DNA of 13,437 nucleotides from an uncultured Eggerthella sp. (GCA_900544455.1 UQVJ01000046.1:1-13437); one strand, 5' to 3'; positions 5,324 to 13,102 are shown, counted from the stretch's first letter. The notes: generated from the letters alone by a model not told the origin. Translations and numbers: made by a program.

Positions 5324-7903
5324 TTGGTGGACTCTGCAGAATTCGAAATAGAGGAATCTTCCGAAATCGACGAATCGAGCAGCGATTTCGGTTCGCTGGG
5401 CGCATTGGCCCCCGTTTGGCGCGAAGGCGATGCAATCAGCGAGGAAGAGGCTCTCGAAACGTTTTACGAGTGGCTTGCCGAACACGACATCGACCTGTGG
5501 TCCCATCAGGACGAGGCGTTGATGAGCCTCATGGTGGGCGATCACGTTATTTTGGGAACGCCAACCGGTTCGGGAAAGTCGATGGTTGCCATCGGCATGA
5601 TGTTCATGGCGCTATGTTCAGGTAAGCGCGCATTTTACACGGCTCCCATCAAGGCGCTTGTGAGTGAGAAATTTTTCGGCTTAGTGAATATGCTGGGGCG
5701 TGAAAATGTGGGCATGATCACGGGTGATTCCCAGATCAATCCGCAGGCTCCTGTTATCTGCTGCACAGCTGAGATCTTGGCGAACCAGGCGCTTCGCGAG
5801 GGCGAATGGTCGGACGTCGGCTGCGTGGCAATGGATGAATTCCATTTCTACAGCGACCCCGACCGCGGCTGGGCTTGGCAGGTTCCGCTGCTTACACTTC
5901 CGCATGCGCAGTTTCTTCTTATGAGTGCGACGTTGGGCGACGTTTCGCAAATTGCGCAGGCTTTGGAGCTGAAAACGGGAACAACGGTAGACGTTATCGC
6001 CGATGCGCCACGCCCTGTCCCCCTGGAATACAAGTATGAGCTTATGTCGCTTGAGGGCACGGTTGAATTGGCTTTGCGCAACAACGAAGGCCCCCTGTAC
6101 ATAGTGCACTTCTCGCAAGATGCCGCTCTTGCTTCGGCGCAGGCGCTTTCGAGCTTCGGCGTAACTAGCAAAGAGCAACGCGAGCAGATTAAGGCCACGT
6201 TGGGGGCAGGCAAATTTACCACTCAGTTTGGCAAGACGTTGAAGCGCTTGCTGCTGAGCGGCATCGGTGTGCATCATGCCGGTATGTTGCCTCGTTATCG
6301 CTTGCTGGTGGAAAAACTTGCCCAACAAGGGCTGCTGCCGGTAATCTGTGGCACCGACACGCTGGGCGTGGGCATCAACGTGCCCATCCACACCGTGGTG
6401 CTCACCCAGCTCACCAAATTCGATGGTCACAAAATGCGTCGCTTGCGTAGCCGTGAATTCCATCAAATTGCGGGTCGTGCTGGCCGTTCCGGTTTCGATA
6501 CCGAGGGTATGGTTGTTTCCTTGGCACCCGAATTCGAAATAGAAAACGCCAAGCTTTTGGCGAAGGCGGGCGATGACCCTAAGAAGCGCCGCAAGGTGAA
6601 GAGGAAGAAGCCCCCTGAGGGTTTTGTGGTGTGGAACGAAGACGCATTCAACCGTCTGATTTCGGCAGCCCCCGAAACGCTGACGCCCCGCATGCGCATC
6701 ACGCACTCGATGGTTTTGGCGGAAGTTGAGCAGGGCGGCGATGCTCGCACTCGCGTCGACCAGCTGATCGACGACTCGCTCCAAAAGCCCGAAGACAAGT
6801 TGAAGCTGAAGGTGCGCGCCAGCGAGGTGTTCCGTACCCTCATCGATGCGGGGGTGGTTGAAATAGATCAAGACGAAAACGGCGACCCCGATTACTACGT
6901 AACCATGGATTTACCTGAAGATTTCGCTCTTGATCAGCCTCTTTCTCCATTTTTGCTGGCGGCCCTCGAATTGCTTGACCCGGAAAGCGAAACCTATACC
7001 TATGACATCATTTCTATGGTTGAGGCAACGCTTGAAGATCCACGTCAGGTTTTGCGCGCACAGGAGCGCAAAGCAAAGGATGCGGCGATGGCAGCCATGA
7101 AGGCTGATGGCATTGAATACGAGGAACGTCTCGACCGTATTGCCGAGGTAACGTATCCACGCCCCCTGCGTGAGCTGCTGTTTGCCGCTTTCGACAAATA
7201 TTGCGAGTCGGTGCCTTGGGCGCGCGATTACTATGTGCGTCCGAAATCGGTTTTGCGGGACATGCTGGAATCTGCTGCCGACTTTAAGGGCTATATCCAG
7301 AAGCTGGGTATTATGCGTTACGAAGGCGCGTTGCTTCGTTACCTTTCGGAAGCGTACCGTGCGCTTGATCGCACGCTTCCGTTCGATAAGCGCAGCGAAG
7401 AAATGGAAGATATCATCGCGTGGCTCGGTTTGGTAGTGCGTTCGGTTGACTCCAGCCTGGTGGATGAATGGGAGCAGGCGGGCCAAGAGCTCGATGCCCG
7501 TCCGCCTGAGGCAAAGGACGCTGTGGTTCATGATCGCCGTGGCCTTACCGTGCTGGTGCGCAACGCTCTGTTCCGCCGCGTGCGTCTTGCTGCGGCAGAT
7601 GACCATGAGGCTCTTGGCGAGGCGGATGTCGATAACGGGTTCCCCGCGCACAAGTGGCGTGCCGCTTTGGACGAATACTACGATGCCCACGAAGACGTGC
7701 TTATCGATGCCGATGCTCGCTCAATGGCGTTTTTGGCTATCGATGAATCCGATGAGGAAGCGGAGCACGTGTGGCATGTGCAGCAAACCTTTAGCGACCC
7801 CGATGGCGACCACGACTTCGCCATTCGCGCCGATGTCGATCTCGACGCAACCCAGGAAGGCGATGGCGTGGTGTTCGAGGACTATCGCGTCGGCTTTATC
7901 TAG
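5324..7903 (+). CDS. Ski2-like DExH-box helicase with long C-terminal region (DUF3516-type)
   Basis: This 859-residue superfamily 2 helicase shows motif I GTPTGSGKS at 78-86, motif Ia TAPIKAL at 106-112, motif II DEFH at 171-174, motif III SAT at 201-203, motif V GTDTLGVGIN around 343-352 and motif VI QIAGRAGR at 381-388. The N-terminal 35 residues are very acidic. A basic patch (KKRRKVKRKKP, 420-430) lies after the second RecA-like domain. The remaining 430 residues resemble the C-terminal region (DUF3516) of actinobacterial Ski2-like helicases, presumed to act on RNA. Start choice is open between TTG at 5324 (4 bases after AGGA) and GTG at 5327 (7 bases after it); the second has better spacing. 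No partner nuclease is nearby. Confidence 0.92.
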   Translation: MVDSAEFEIEESSEIDESSSDFGSLGALAPVWREGDAISEEEALETFYEWLAEHDIDLWSHQDEALMSLMVGDHVILGTPTGSGKSMVAIGMMFMALCSGKRAFYTAPIKALVSEKFFGLVNMLGRENVGMITGDSQINPQAPVICCTAEILANQALREGEWSDVGCVAMDEFHFYSDPDRGWAWQVPLLTLPHAQFLLMSATLGDVSQIAQALELKTGTTVDVIADAPRPVPLEYKYELMSLEGTVELALRNNEGPLYIVHFSQDAALASAQALSSFGVTSKEQREQIKATLGAGKFTTQFGKTLKRLLLSGIGVHHAGMLPRYRLLVEKLAQQGLLPVICGTDTLGVGINVPIHTVVLTQLTKFDGHKMRRLRSREFHQIAGRAGRSGFDTEGMVVSLAPEFEIENAKLLAKAGDDPKKRRKVKRKKPPEGFVVWNEDAFNRLISAAPETLTPRMRITHSMVLAEVEQGGDARTRVDQLIDDSLQKPEDKLKLKVRASEVFRTLIDAGVVEIDQDENGDPDYYVTMDLPEDFALDQPLSPFLLAALELLDPESETYTYDIISMVEATLEDPRQVLRAQERKAKDAAMAAMKADGIEYEERLDRIAEVTYPRPLRELLFAAFDKYCESVPWARDYYVRPKSVLRDMLESAADFKGYIQKLGIMRYEGALLRYLSEAYRALDRTLPFDKRSEEMEDIIAWLGLVVRSVDSSLVDEWEQAGQELDARPPEAKDAVVHDRRGLTVLVRNALFRRVRLAAADDHEALGEADVDNGFPAHKWRAALDEYYDAHEDVLIDADARSMAFLAIDESDEEAEHVWHVQQTFSDPDGDHDFAIRADVDLDATQEGDGVVFEDYRVGFI

Positions 7904-8150
7904 GACCTGCTGTAATCTGGCTTGCGCTGTCCATCCGTGGGTGCTCGAAACCAAGGGCAACTGGGCGTGTGCTTCGCATACGCTGCCCACCCATGGGGAG
8001 GAGTGGACGCAGAAGCTCGACGGCAAGGGCGCCGCGGCTTGCGCCGCCCGCCCAAGGGGGGGGGTGCATTGTTGCCGCTGATGGGCATTGATCCAATGAA
8101 GCCCGTAGGGAGCCAGTTGTTGCGAATGCCATGTTGAACGCTACTTCTGT
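7904..8150. other. GC-rich gap after the helicase gene with a strong hairpin
   Basis: No gene is recognised in the 247 bases between the helicase stop and the terminators. A stem of about 12 bp lies at 7963-7988: GGGCGTGTGC, a 3-base loop TTC, then GCATACGC and GCCC, with one wobble pair and one bulged T. It has no T-run and resembles an intergenic palindromic element or a transcript-end structure. A run of nine G residues occurs near 8055-8063. Confidence 0.45.
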
Positions 8151-8152
8151 TA

Positions 8153-8175
8153 GGCGTCCGAATGGGCGCCTTTTT
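8153..8175 (+). terminator. Intrinsic terminator, plus strand (helicase transcript)
   Basis: A 7-bp stem (GGCGTCC 8153-8159 with GGGCGCC 8164-8170, one T-G pair) closes on the loop GAAT and is followed by five T residues. It lies 250 bases after the helicase stop, so the helicase transcript probably has a long 3' tail. Confidence 0.65.
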
Positions 8176-8203
8176 CAAATGCATAAAGGAATGCAGCGCA
8201 TGA

Positions 8204-8233
8204 AAAAAGCTCCGTCAAATGACGGAGCTTTTT
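8204..8233. terminator. Bidirectional intrinsic terminator between helicase and galE
   Basis: A perfect 13-bp stem (AAAAAGCTCCGTC 8204-8216 with its complement 8221-8233) closes on AAAT. T-runs occur on both strands, so it can end galE transcripts on the minus strand and act as a backup on the plus strand for the helicase. Confidence 0.92.
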
Positions 8234-8293
8234 GAATAGCGGAATGGGCGGCTTGGGCGACGACCGGCCCCTCCGAGCGGACGGGCGGCTTTC

Positions 8294-9421
8294 TTACTCG
8301 TTGTAGCCGTTCGGGTTGTTGGACTGCCAGCGCCATGAGTCTTCGCACATGCGCGCCAAATCGTATTCAGCAACCCAGCCCAACTCTTCGCGCGCCTTGT
8401 CGCAGGCAGCGTAGTTGGTGGCAATATCACCAGGGCGACGAGGGCAAATTTTGTAAGGAAGTTCCTTGCCGCATGCTTTTTCGAAAGCATGGATAACATC
8501 GAGAACAGAAGAGCCGGTGCCGGTGCCCAGGTTGAAGATGGCAACACCGGTGCGGGTGCCGTCTTCGGTGCTGGTGCCTTCGATGGAGCCAAGGCCGATT
8601 GCCTTGCCCGTGCCAACCTTGCCACCCATGAAATCAAGCGCTTTCACATGGCCGCGTGCCAGATCGACAACGTGGATGTAATCGCGTACGCCGGTGCCGT
8701 CGGGGGTGGGGTAGTCGTTGCCGAACACCTGAATGCACTCCAGCTTTCCAACGGCAACCTGGGCAACGTAGGGAAGCAAGTTGTTCGGGATGTCCTTCGG
8801 GTCTTCGCCGATGCGGCCGGAAACGTGTGCACCGATGGGATTGAAGTAGCGAAGCAGAACGACGTTCCATTCGCTGTCGGCGCGATAGAAGTCGGTCAGA
8901 ATGCGCTCGAGCATAACCTTGGTTTCGCCGTAAGGATTGGTGGCTTCGTGAAGCGGGCATTCCTCGGTGATTGGAATCATTTCAGGTTCGCCGTAAACCG
9001 TTGCGGACGAAGAGAAGATGATGTTCTTCACGCCATGGTTGCGGGCAACGTCGAAGAGCACCAGCGAACCCGCTACGTTGTTCCAGTAGTACTCGAGCGG
9101 TTTCTGGGTGGACTCACCTACAGCCTTGAAACCTGCGAAATGGATGATGGCATCGATGTCGTTCTCAGAGAACACGCGCTCGCATGCTTCGCGGTCGAGA
9201 ATGGAAGCCTCGACGAATTTCAACTGGTCGGCGCTGGCGCCGGAAAGCTCGCGAATACGGTCGACTGCGGTAGCGCAGGAATTGGAGAGGTCGTCCAAGA
9301 TAACGACGTTGTAGTTTTGTTCAAGCAGCTCGATGCAGGTGTGGCTGCCGATGAAGCCGGCACCGCCGGTGACCAAGATGGTCTGGGCGTTGTGCTCGCC
9401 GGCAAGGCTTTTGTTGGACAT
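8294..9421 (-). CDS. galE: UDP-glucose 4-epimerase
   Basis: The 375-residue protein is a short-chain dehydrogenase-type epimerase. It has the NAD-binding motif GGAGFIG at 19-25, D43-D44 at the end of the second strand, HFAG at 94-97, the catalytic serine region FSSSATVYG at 136-144, and Y164-x3-K168 in NPYGETK. It interconverts UDP-glucose and UDP-galactose in the cytoplasm for the Leloir pathway and polysaccharide precursors. It is longer than the usual 330-340 residues because of an N-terminal extension of about 12 residues and a Gly/Thr-rich insertion (about 280-308) before NLGTG. The ATG at 9421 has AAAGG about 9 bases upstream. No other gal genes are nearby. An AT-rich stretch 5' of the gene (9440-9455) may hold its promoter. 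Confidence 0.96.
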   Translation of the reverse strand: MSNKSLAGEHNAQTILVTGGAGFIGSHTCIELLEQNYNVVILDDLSNSCATAVDRIRELSGASADQLKFVEASILDREACERVFSENDIDAIIHFAGFKAVGESTQKPLEYYWNNVAGSLVLFDVARNHGVKNIIFSSSATVYGEPEMIPITEECPLHEATNPYGETKVMLERILTDFYRADSEWNVVLLRYFNPIGAHVSGRIGEDPKDIPNNLLPYVAQVAVGKLECIQVFGNDYPTPDGTGVRDYIHVVDLARGHVKALDFMGGKVGTGKAIGLGSIEGTSTEDGTRTGVAIFNLGTGTGSSVLDVIHAFEKACGKELPYKICPRRPGDIATNYAACDKAREELGWVAEYDLARMCEDSWRWQSNNPNGYNE

Positions 9422-9681
9422 GTGCGTTGCCTTTCATTGATATATAGATATAAGCAGGATACCACCAGCGGTTGCAGCGCGCGGTACGCGCAGGAATTCA
9501 ACAGAGGCTGTGAGCTGTTAACTATTGTTTCATGATTCGGCGTTGCCGCCGTTCGATGAGGAGGGTGACCTTGCAAATGTTGCAGGTGCCTGTGGGTTGA
9601 AACCATCGCCTTTCATCATGGGGCGCCTCTGGCGTTTGCGTGGTATTGCGTACGATCGCTCTTCGAAGCGCGAGCCCCCCG

Positions 9682-10140
9682 CTACAGCTTCGGCAGCGTT
9701 TTCAAAAGCCCCCAGGCTTTGTGTTTGCCCGCCTCGGTGGCAATAAGGGCGTCAAGATCCTCGAAGCAGCGGCAATCGCGGCCAAGCAAGAGTGTTTTCG
9801 TCTCAATGGAAAGGGGCGCGTTGTAGCTGCGTGAAAGGGCTTCGGTGCTGGCATGGCTTGTGGAAACGACGCAGAACGGGTCGATTCCTTCGATAAGGGT
9901 GAACAGATCGCCGCTAGCATCGGATTCGCCCGAAGCGGCGGTTTGAGCCCAGCCAATTGCCTGCGGTGTATAGCCAAGCGCCTTGAAGCTTGCGGTGAGC
10001 GCGCGCTTTGTTTCTTCGGCTGGCTCTTCGGTGGAGACGATGACCGCTGCAGCTCCTATGGGGCCGAGATACGTTCCCCGGAACGAGTTGACATGGTTCT
10101 GCGCGATGCGCTCGTATGTTGTTGGCTGTGGTGTTGGCAT
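9682..10140 (-). CDS. Conserved-looking hypothetical protein
   Basis: I do not recognise this 152-residue protein. It has no signal peptide or membrane segment and reads like a compact alpha/beta fold: an N-terminal helix (TYERIAQNHVNSF), a hydrophobic strand GPIGAAAVIVSTEE, a helix (ETKRALTASFKALGY), and later strands (DLFTLIEGIDPFCVVSTS, TKTLLLGRDCRCFEDL). The ATG at 10140 has a good AAGGAG 6 bases upstream, and the codon use matches its neighbours, so I consider it real. It faces away from the small gene at 10398, sharing a 257-base intergenic region rich in dyads; ATAATA at 10164-10169 (TATTAT on the minus strand) may be its -10. It could be regulated together with the nickel genes. Confidence 0.75.
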   Translation of the reverse strand: MPTPQPTTYERIAQNHVNSFRGTYLGPIGAAAVIVSTEEPAEETKRALTASFKALGYTPQAIGWAQTAASGESDASGDLFTLIEGIDPFCVVSTSHASTEALSRSYNAPLSIETKTLLLGRDCRCFEDLDALIATEAGKHKAWGLLKTLPKL

Positions 10141-10226
10141 GTCGTTCTCCTTCGCTGCTTAGCATAATAGCGAGATCCGTCGTTGCCGAGGAGCCAAGGG
10201 GCCTCAGTGGCCTTGAAATCGGTTAG

Positions 10227-10282
10227 TCACACAAAATGTGAAAAAATTCACACCGTTGAACGAAAACGGTGATAACTTCACC
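10227..10282. promoter_or_regulatory. Dyad cluster with a CRP/FNR-type site upstream of the nikR operon
   Basis: Four overlapping perfect dyads lie in 56 bases: TCACA-N5-TGTGA (10227-10241), TGTGA-N6-TCACA (10237-10252), CACCGTT-N7-AACGGTG (10251-10271) and GGTGA-N5-TCACC (10268-10282). The second exactly matches the CRP/FNR-family consensus, extended on its left by AAA. A -10-like CATAAT lies at 10293-10298 with no good -35. This would put the CRP-type site near -60 of a start around 10305, a class I activator position. NikR autoregulation through another of the dyads is the alternative. Confidence 0.6.
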
Positions 10283-10397
10283 TTGGCAGGACCATAATAA
10301 GAAAACGCAGTGCATCGCTTGATGCCCGTCAAAGGGGTTTTGCCCCCAATCTGATAATCAAAGAAAGCAACGCTTTCCCTCAATAAAAGGAGTCGCT

Positions 10398-10652
10398 ATG
10401 TGTACCAATGGTATCAACACAGGTCAGTTCGAGCAGATGATCGACCAGATCGACGATCACATTAAACTGGAGCGTCGTTGGGCTCACAATCTTGCCCACA
10501 ATGCTTCTGATGCTGGATTCACCACTGTGGGTGAAAAGCTTCACGCTGCAATGCAGTTGCTCGATGAGGTCCGCGCAACGCTCGATGATGCCAAAGATGC
10601 GCTTGACGAGGATGCCGAAAACGCAAGCGGTGTAACGGTTAACCTGGTATAA
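10398..10652 (+). CDS. Small helical protein of unknown function, first gene of the nikR operon
   Basis: An 84-residue acidic protein beginning MCTNGINTGQFEQMIDQ. Nearly all of residues 8-72 could form amphipathic helices, with a His-containing segment (HIKLERRWAHNLAHN) and an acidic tail (LDDAKDALDEDAEN). No known motif is recognised. The ATG has AAAGGAG 6 bases upstream, so it is very likely translated. The next gene, nikR, starts 36 bases downstream with its own AAGGAG, and no terminator lies between, so the two form an operon. The single Cys at position 2 and several His residues would allow metal binding, but this is speculation based on context. It could be a small nickel-related accessory protein or unrelated to nickel. 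Confidence 0.8.
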   Translation: MCTNGINTGQFEQMIDQIDDHIKLERRWAHNLAHNASDAGFTTVGEKLHAAMQLLDEVRATLDDAKDALDEDAENASGVTVNLV

Positions 10653-10688
10653 CGTCGGGTTGCATCGCGTAAACGCAAGGAGCAAAGC

Positions 10689-11111
10689 ATGAGCAATGAC
10701 CTAATGCGCTTTTCTGTGGCGATGCCCGAAGATCTGTTGGTCAAATTCGACCATCTGGTGGCGCGCCGCGGTCTGGCTAAAAACCGCAGCGAAGTGGTAC
10801 GCGATTTGGTGCGCGAAGCGCTGGTAGAAGATGAGTGTTCTGTGCCTGGGCGAATCGTTATGGGTACGCTCACTATTGTGTACAACCATCACGCCAACGA
10901 CTTGCAAGAAAAGCTGCACCATATCCAGCACACCTACCTGGACATGGTGGTAGCTTCCATGCATGTGCATGTTGATCAAGACAACTGCCTTGAGGTGATC
11001 ATCCTTAAGGGGGAATCTGGCGAGGTTCAGGATGTTGCCAATCTCATCATCGGCACCAAAGGCGTTAAAACAGGGCGTCTCAACATGACAACTACGGGCG
11101 ATTTTATCTAG
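10689..11111 (+). CDS. nikR: Nickel-responsive transcriptional regulator NikR
   Basis: The 140-residue protein has an N-terminal ribbon-helix-helix domain (residues 5-48: RFSVAMPEDLLVKFD, NRSEVVRDLVREAL) and a C-terminal ACT-like domain (about 55-135). The four high-affinity nickel ligands of the family are present: H81 in IQHTY, H92 and H94 in MHVHV, and C100 in DNCLE. The tetrameric protein binds operator dyads when nickel-loaded, normally repressing nickel uptake and sometimes controlling hydrogenase or urease genes. AAGGAG lies 7 bases upstream of the ATG. It follows the small gene at 10398 and ends in an intrinsic terminator. No nickel transporter genes are in the window, so its targets are elsewhere or include its own promoter. 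Confidence 0.96.
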   Translation: MSNDLMRFSVAMPEDLLVKFDHLVARRGLAKNRSEVVRDLVREALVEDECSVPGRIVMGTLTIVYNHHANDLQEKLHHIQHTYLDMVVASMHVHVDQDNCLEVIILKGESGEVQDVANLIIGTKGVKTGRLNMTTTGDFI

Positions 11112-11117
11112 CCCCTT

Positions 11118-11145
11118 AGAACGCCTCGCTGAAGGCGTTCTTTTT
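11118..11145 (+). terminator. Intrinsic terminator between nikR and hypE
   Basis: A perfect 9-bp stem (AGAACGCCT 11118-11126 with AGGCGTTCT 11133-11141) with a 6-base loop is followed by a T-tract running to 11145. It starts 7 bases after the nikR stop and should end most operon transcripts before hypE. Confidence 0.9.
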
Positions 11146-11196
11146 ACTGAAGGAACGCAGCGCTCTGCTGGGTGCTGCATGAACGAAAGAGACAAG

Positions 11197-12219
11197 ATGG
11201 ACGAAACGGTATTGCTGGGTCATGGTAGCGGTGGCACCATGATGAAGCGCATCATCGATGAGGTGTTTTTCGAAGCATATGCCGACGAAGAGTTGTTGGA
11301 AGGAAACGATGCGGCATCGCTCCCCGCGCCGGCTGTCGGTGAGCGCATTGCATACTCCACCGATAGCTTCGTGGTTACGCCGCACTTCTTCCCTGGCGGA
11401 GATATTGGCAGATTGGCGGTGTGCGGCACGGTAAACGACGTTGCTACGAGTGGGGCTGTCCCCAAATACCTCAGCTGTGGTTTCATCCTGGAAGAAGGCT
11501 TTCCCGTTGCCGATTTGAAGCGCATCTGCAAAAGCATGGCTGAAATGGCCAAGGAGGCGGGCGTTCATATCGTTACGGGCGACACCAAGGTGGTTAATCG
11601 CGGCCACGGTGATGGCGTGTTCATCAACACCAGTGGCATAGGCTTTATTCCCGAAGGGGTGAGCCTCTCCGGCGCTTTCTGCAAGCCAGGCGACAAGATC
11701 CTGGTTACCGGCACCATGGGCGATCACGGCATTACCATCATGAGCTGCCGCGAAGAGCTTTCGTTTAGCGCGGACATCCAGACCGATGCTGCACCTCTTA
11801 ATCATCTGATCACTGAAGTAATCGCCGCAGCGCCCGATACCCGCTGTTTCCGCGATCCAACGCGTGGGGGCCTTGCTTCAACGCTCAATGAGCTTGCCGC
11901 TCAGTCGGGTGTCGACTTCATCGTTGAAGAGGGTGCTGTTCCCGTTAAGGATGCAGTGTTGGGCGCGTGCGAAATGCTTGGCTACGACGTGTACCAGGTT
12001 GCCAACGAGGGCAAAATGGTGTGCGTGGTTCCTGCCGAGCAGGCCGAGGCCGCCTTGGCCGCTATGCGTGCGAACAAGTACGGAACCGATGCCGCCATCA
12101 TTGGTGAAGTGGTGGAAACGCCGGAAGAGCGCGACCCCCGTGTTTCCATTCGCACCGGGTTCGGCGCCTTGCGTATCATGGACATGCTCGTAGGGGAGCA
12201 GCTGCCCCGCATTTGCTAG
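11197..12219 (+). CDS. hypE: Hydrogenase maturation protein HypE (carbamoyl dehydratase)
   Basis: The 340-residue protein belongs to the PurM-like ATP-binding family. It starts with LGHGSGG, has STDSFVVTPHFFPGGDIG near residues 45-65, GDTKVVNRG near 130, and ends in PRIC, whose terminal cysteine carries the carbamoyl group transferred by HypF. ATP-dependent dehydration of the thiocarbamate gives the thiocyanate that supplies CN ligands to the [NiFe] hydrogenase centre through HypC-HypD. Closely spaced motifs match E. coli HypE along the whole length. I chose the ATG at 11197 because AGAGA lies 5 bases before it; an in-frame ATG at 11179 would add six residues but has no ribosome binding site. 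No other hyp or hydrogenase genes are in the window, although nikR is directly upstream. Confidence 0.96.
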   Translation: MDETVLLGHGSGGTMMKRIIDEVFFEAYADEELLEGNDAASLPAPAVGERIAYSTDSFVVTPHFFPGGDIGRLAVCGTVNDVATSGAVPKYLSCGFILEEGFPVADLKRICKSMAEMAKEAGVHIVTGDTKVVNRGHGDGVFINTSGIGFIPEGVSLSGAFCKPGDKILVTGTMGDHGITIMSCREELSFSADIQTDAAPLNHLITEVIAAAPDTRCFRDPTRGGLASTLNELAAQSGVDFIVEEGAVPVKDAVLGACEMLGYDVYQVANEGKMVCVVPAEQAEAALAAMRANKYGTDAAIIGEVVETPEERDPRVSIRTGFGALRIMDMLVGEQLPRIC

Positions 12220-12600
12220 GTATATGTCGCAGCCTGCGCCCGTCGCTCTGCATCGGTCAGGCGCAAGCGCCCCGTAGCCCGCGTCCCGCCGCGGTTGCGC
12301 CTTGTGGTGAGGGGTCATCTTGCCACATGCGGCGACTGCGAGGCCACGGCGTTCAACGAGCTGCGTCCCGCCGCGGTTGCGCCTCGTGGTGGCCCCCGTC
12401 TGCACCCTGCCGCCCGGCATCTTGCCCAGGGCCGCCCAGGCGCGGCGGCCCCCCGTCTGCGTCCCGTCGCGCTTGCGACTCGTGGCGACTCTGCCGGCGC
12501 CCGCGTTTCCGAGCCGTCCTGCGTCTGCGAGGTTTCTGCATCGGCGAACGGCGGTAACGTAGCAAATACGCAACGCAATTTAACCGTTCTTAGAAAAACC
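12220..12600. repeat. GC-rich gap with three 29-bp direct repeats after hypE
   Basis: Copies at 12281-12309, 12363-12391 and 12459-12487 share GCGTCCCGYCGCGSTTGCG followed by CTYGTGGYG; the first two differ at one position and the third at about five. Spacing is 82 and 96 bases, so the array is not regular. GGCCCCCGTCTGC follows copy two and precedes copy three in a similar form. A palindrome GGCGC-AA-GCGCC lies at 12260-12271. Reading frames on both strands run through the repeats but look like products of high GC content. No gene is recognised in this stretch. Confidence 0.75.
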
Positions 12601-12611
12601 GAGTAAGGATC

Positions 12612-12674
12612 TTGCATATTGGGGGCGCTATGGTATTTTCCCGTTCAGGGATTAACCAAAGAGGGGTTGTCCCC
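12612..12674 (+). promoter_or_regulatory. Probable ferredoxin promoter and leader hairpin
   Basis: TTGCAT (12612-12617) and TATTTT (12634-12639) are 16 bases apart and make a plausible sigma-70-type promoter where the sequence changes from GC-rich to AT-rich. The leader would be about 75 bases and includes a small hairpin, GGGG-TTGT-CCCC (12663-12674). Confidence 0.45.
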
Positions 12675-12720
12675 AAGTACGACAAAGTATCTCTAAAAGC
12701 CCAAGAGAGAAGAGGTTTTC

Positions 12721-12909
12721 ATGTCTCATCCAGTAATCCTTGACGATGAGTGCATTGGCTGCGGCATTTGCGTCGACGCTTGCCCCCAGGAATGCATCGA
12801 GGTTGTAGACGGCGTATGCAAGGTTGTAAACGAAGAGGCATGCATCGCTTGCGGCGACTGTGTTGAAGAGTGCCCTATGGGTGCAATCGAGGAGATTGTT
12901 GAAGACTAA
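12721..12909 (+). CDS. 2[4Fe-4S] ferredoxin
   Basis: The 62-residue protein has two classic cluster motifs: C11-x2-C14-x2-C17-x3-C21-P and C41-x2-C44-x2-C47-x3-C51-P, in the arrangement of clostridial-type ferredoxins. C25 and C33 are additional cysteines. It is acidic and lacks any signal, so it is a soluble low-potential electron carrier, for instance for hydrogenase, pyruvate:ferredoxin oxidoreductase or other anaerobic enzymes. The family length of 55-65 residues is matched. The start is supported by AGAGG about 6 bases upstream. It appears to be monocistronic: a promoter-like sequence lies upstream and a terminator hairpin about 190 bases downstream. Confidence 0.96.
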   Translation: MSHPVILDDECIGCGICVDACPQECIEVVDGVCKVVNEEACIACGDCVEECPMGAIEEIVED

Positions 12910-13102
12910 CAGTCTGCTTATGGCGAGGGTTTCGTTAATGTGCGCGAGAGTCTTCGCGCGCTGATTGACGATCGACGCGGTTGGCGTGGGTGCAGACCTG
13001 CTGCCGAGCGCAGCCCTCAGTCGGAAAGAATGCCGAAGGGCAGCGGCTTGTTGCCGTGCAGGCCCCTAGGGTCATTCGAGTCGTAAACCGAACAATGAAA
13101 GA
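12910..13102. other. Ferredoxin 3' region, no gene recognised
   Basis: This 193-base stretch holds no convincing reading frame. One stem (GCGCGA with TCGCGC, about 12952-12969) has no T-run. CTGCTGCC near 13000 can pair, with one mismatch, with GGGCAGCGG near 13039, so a folded 3' tail or small RNA is possible but unsupported. Confidence 0.35.

Noticed and set aside
5681..6871. A 396-codon open frame on the minus strand inside the helicase gene
   Set aside because: It is antisense to conserved helicase motifs I to VI and has unlikely composition (many His, Gln and Arg) with no family signature.
8489..9535. A 348-codon open frame on the plus strand opposite galE
   Set aside because: It is rich in Gly, Ala and Val, has no family resemblance, and is the exact antisense of a clearly recognised galE; GC-biased codon positions explain it.
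11116..12573. Long minus-strand frames opposite hypE (229 and 231 codons)
   Set aside because: They mirror the hypE coding region and the GC-rich repeats, and show no recognisable domain or ribosome binding site.
12295..12606. A 103-codon plus-strand frame after hypE
   Set aside because: The frame runs through the three DNA repeats, other frames and the opposite strand are equally open, and there is no ribosome binding site.
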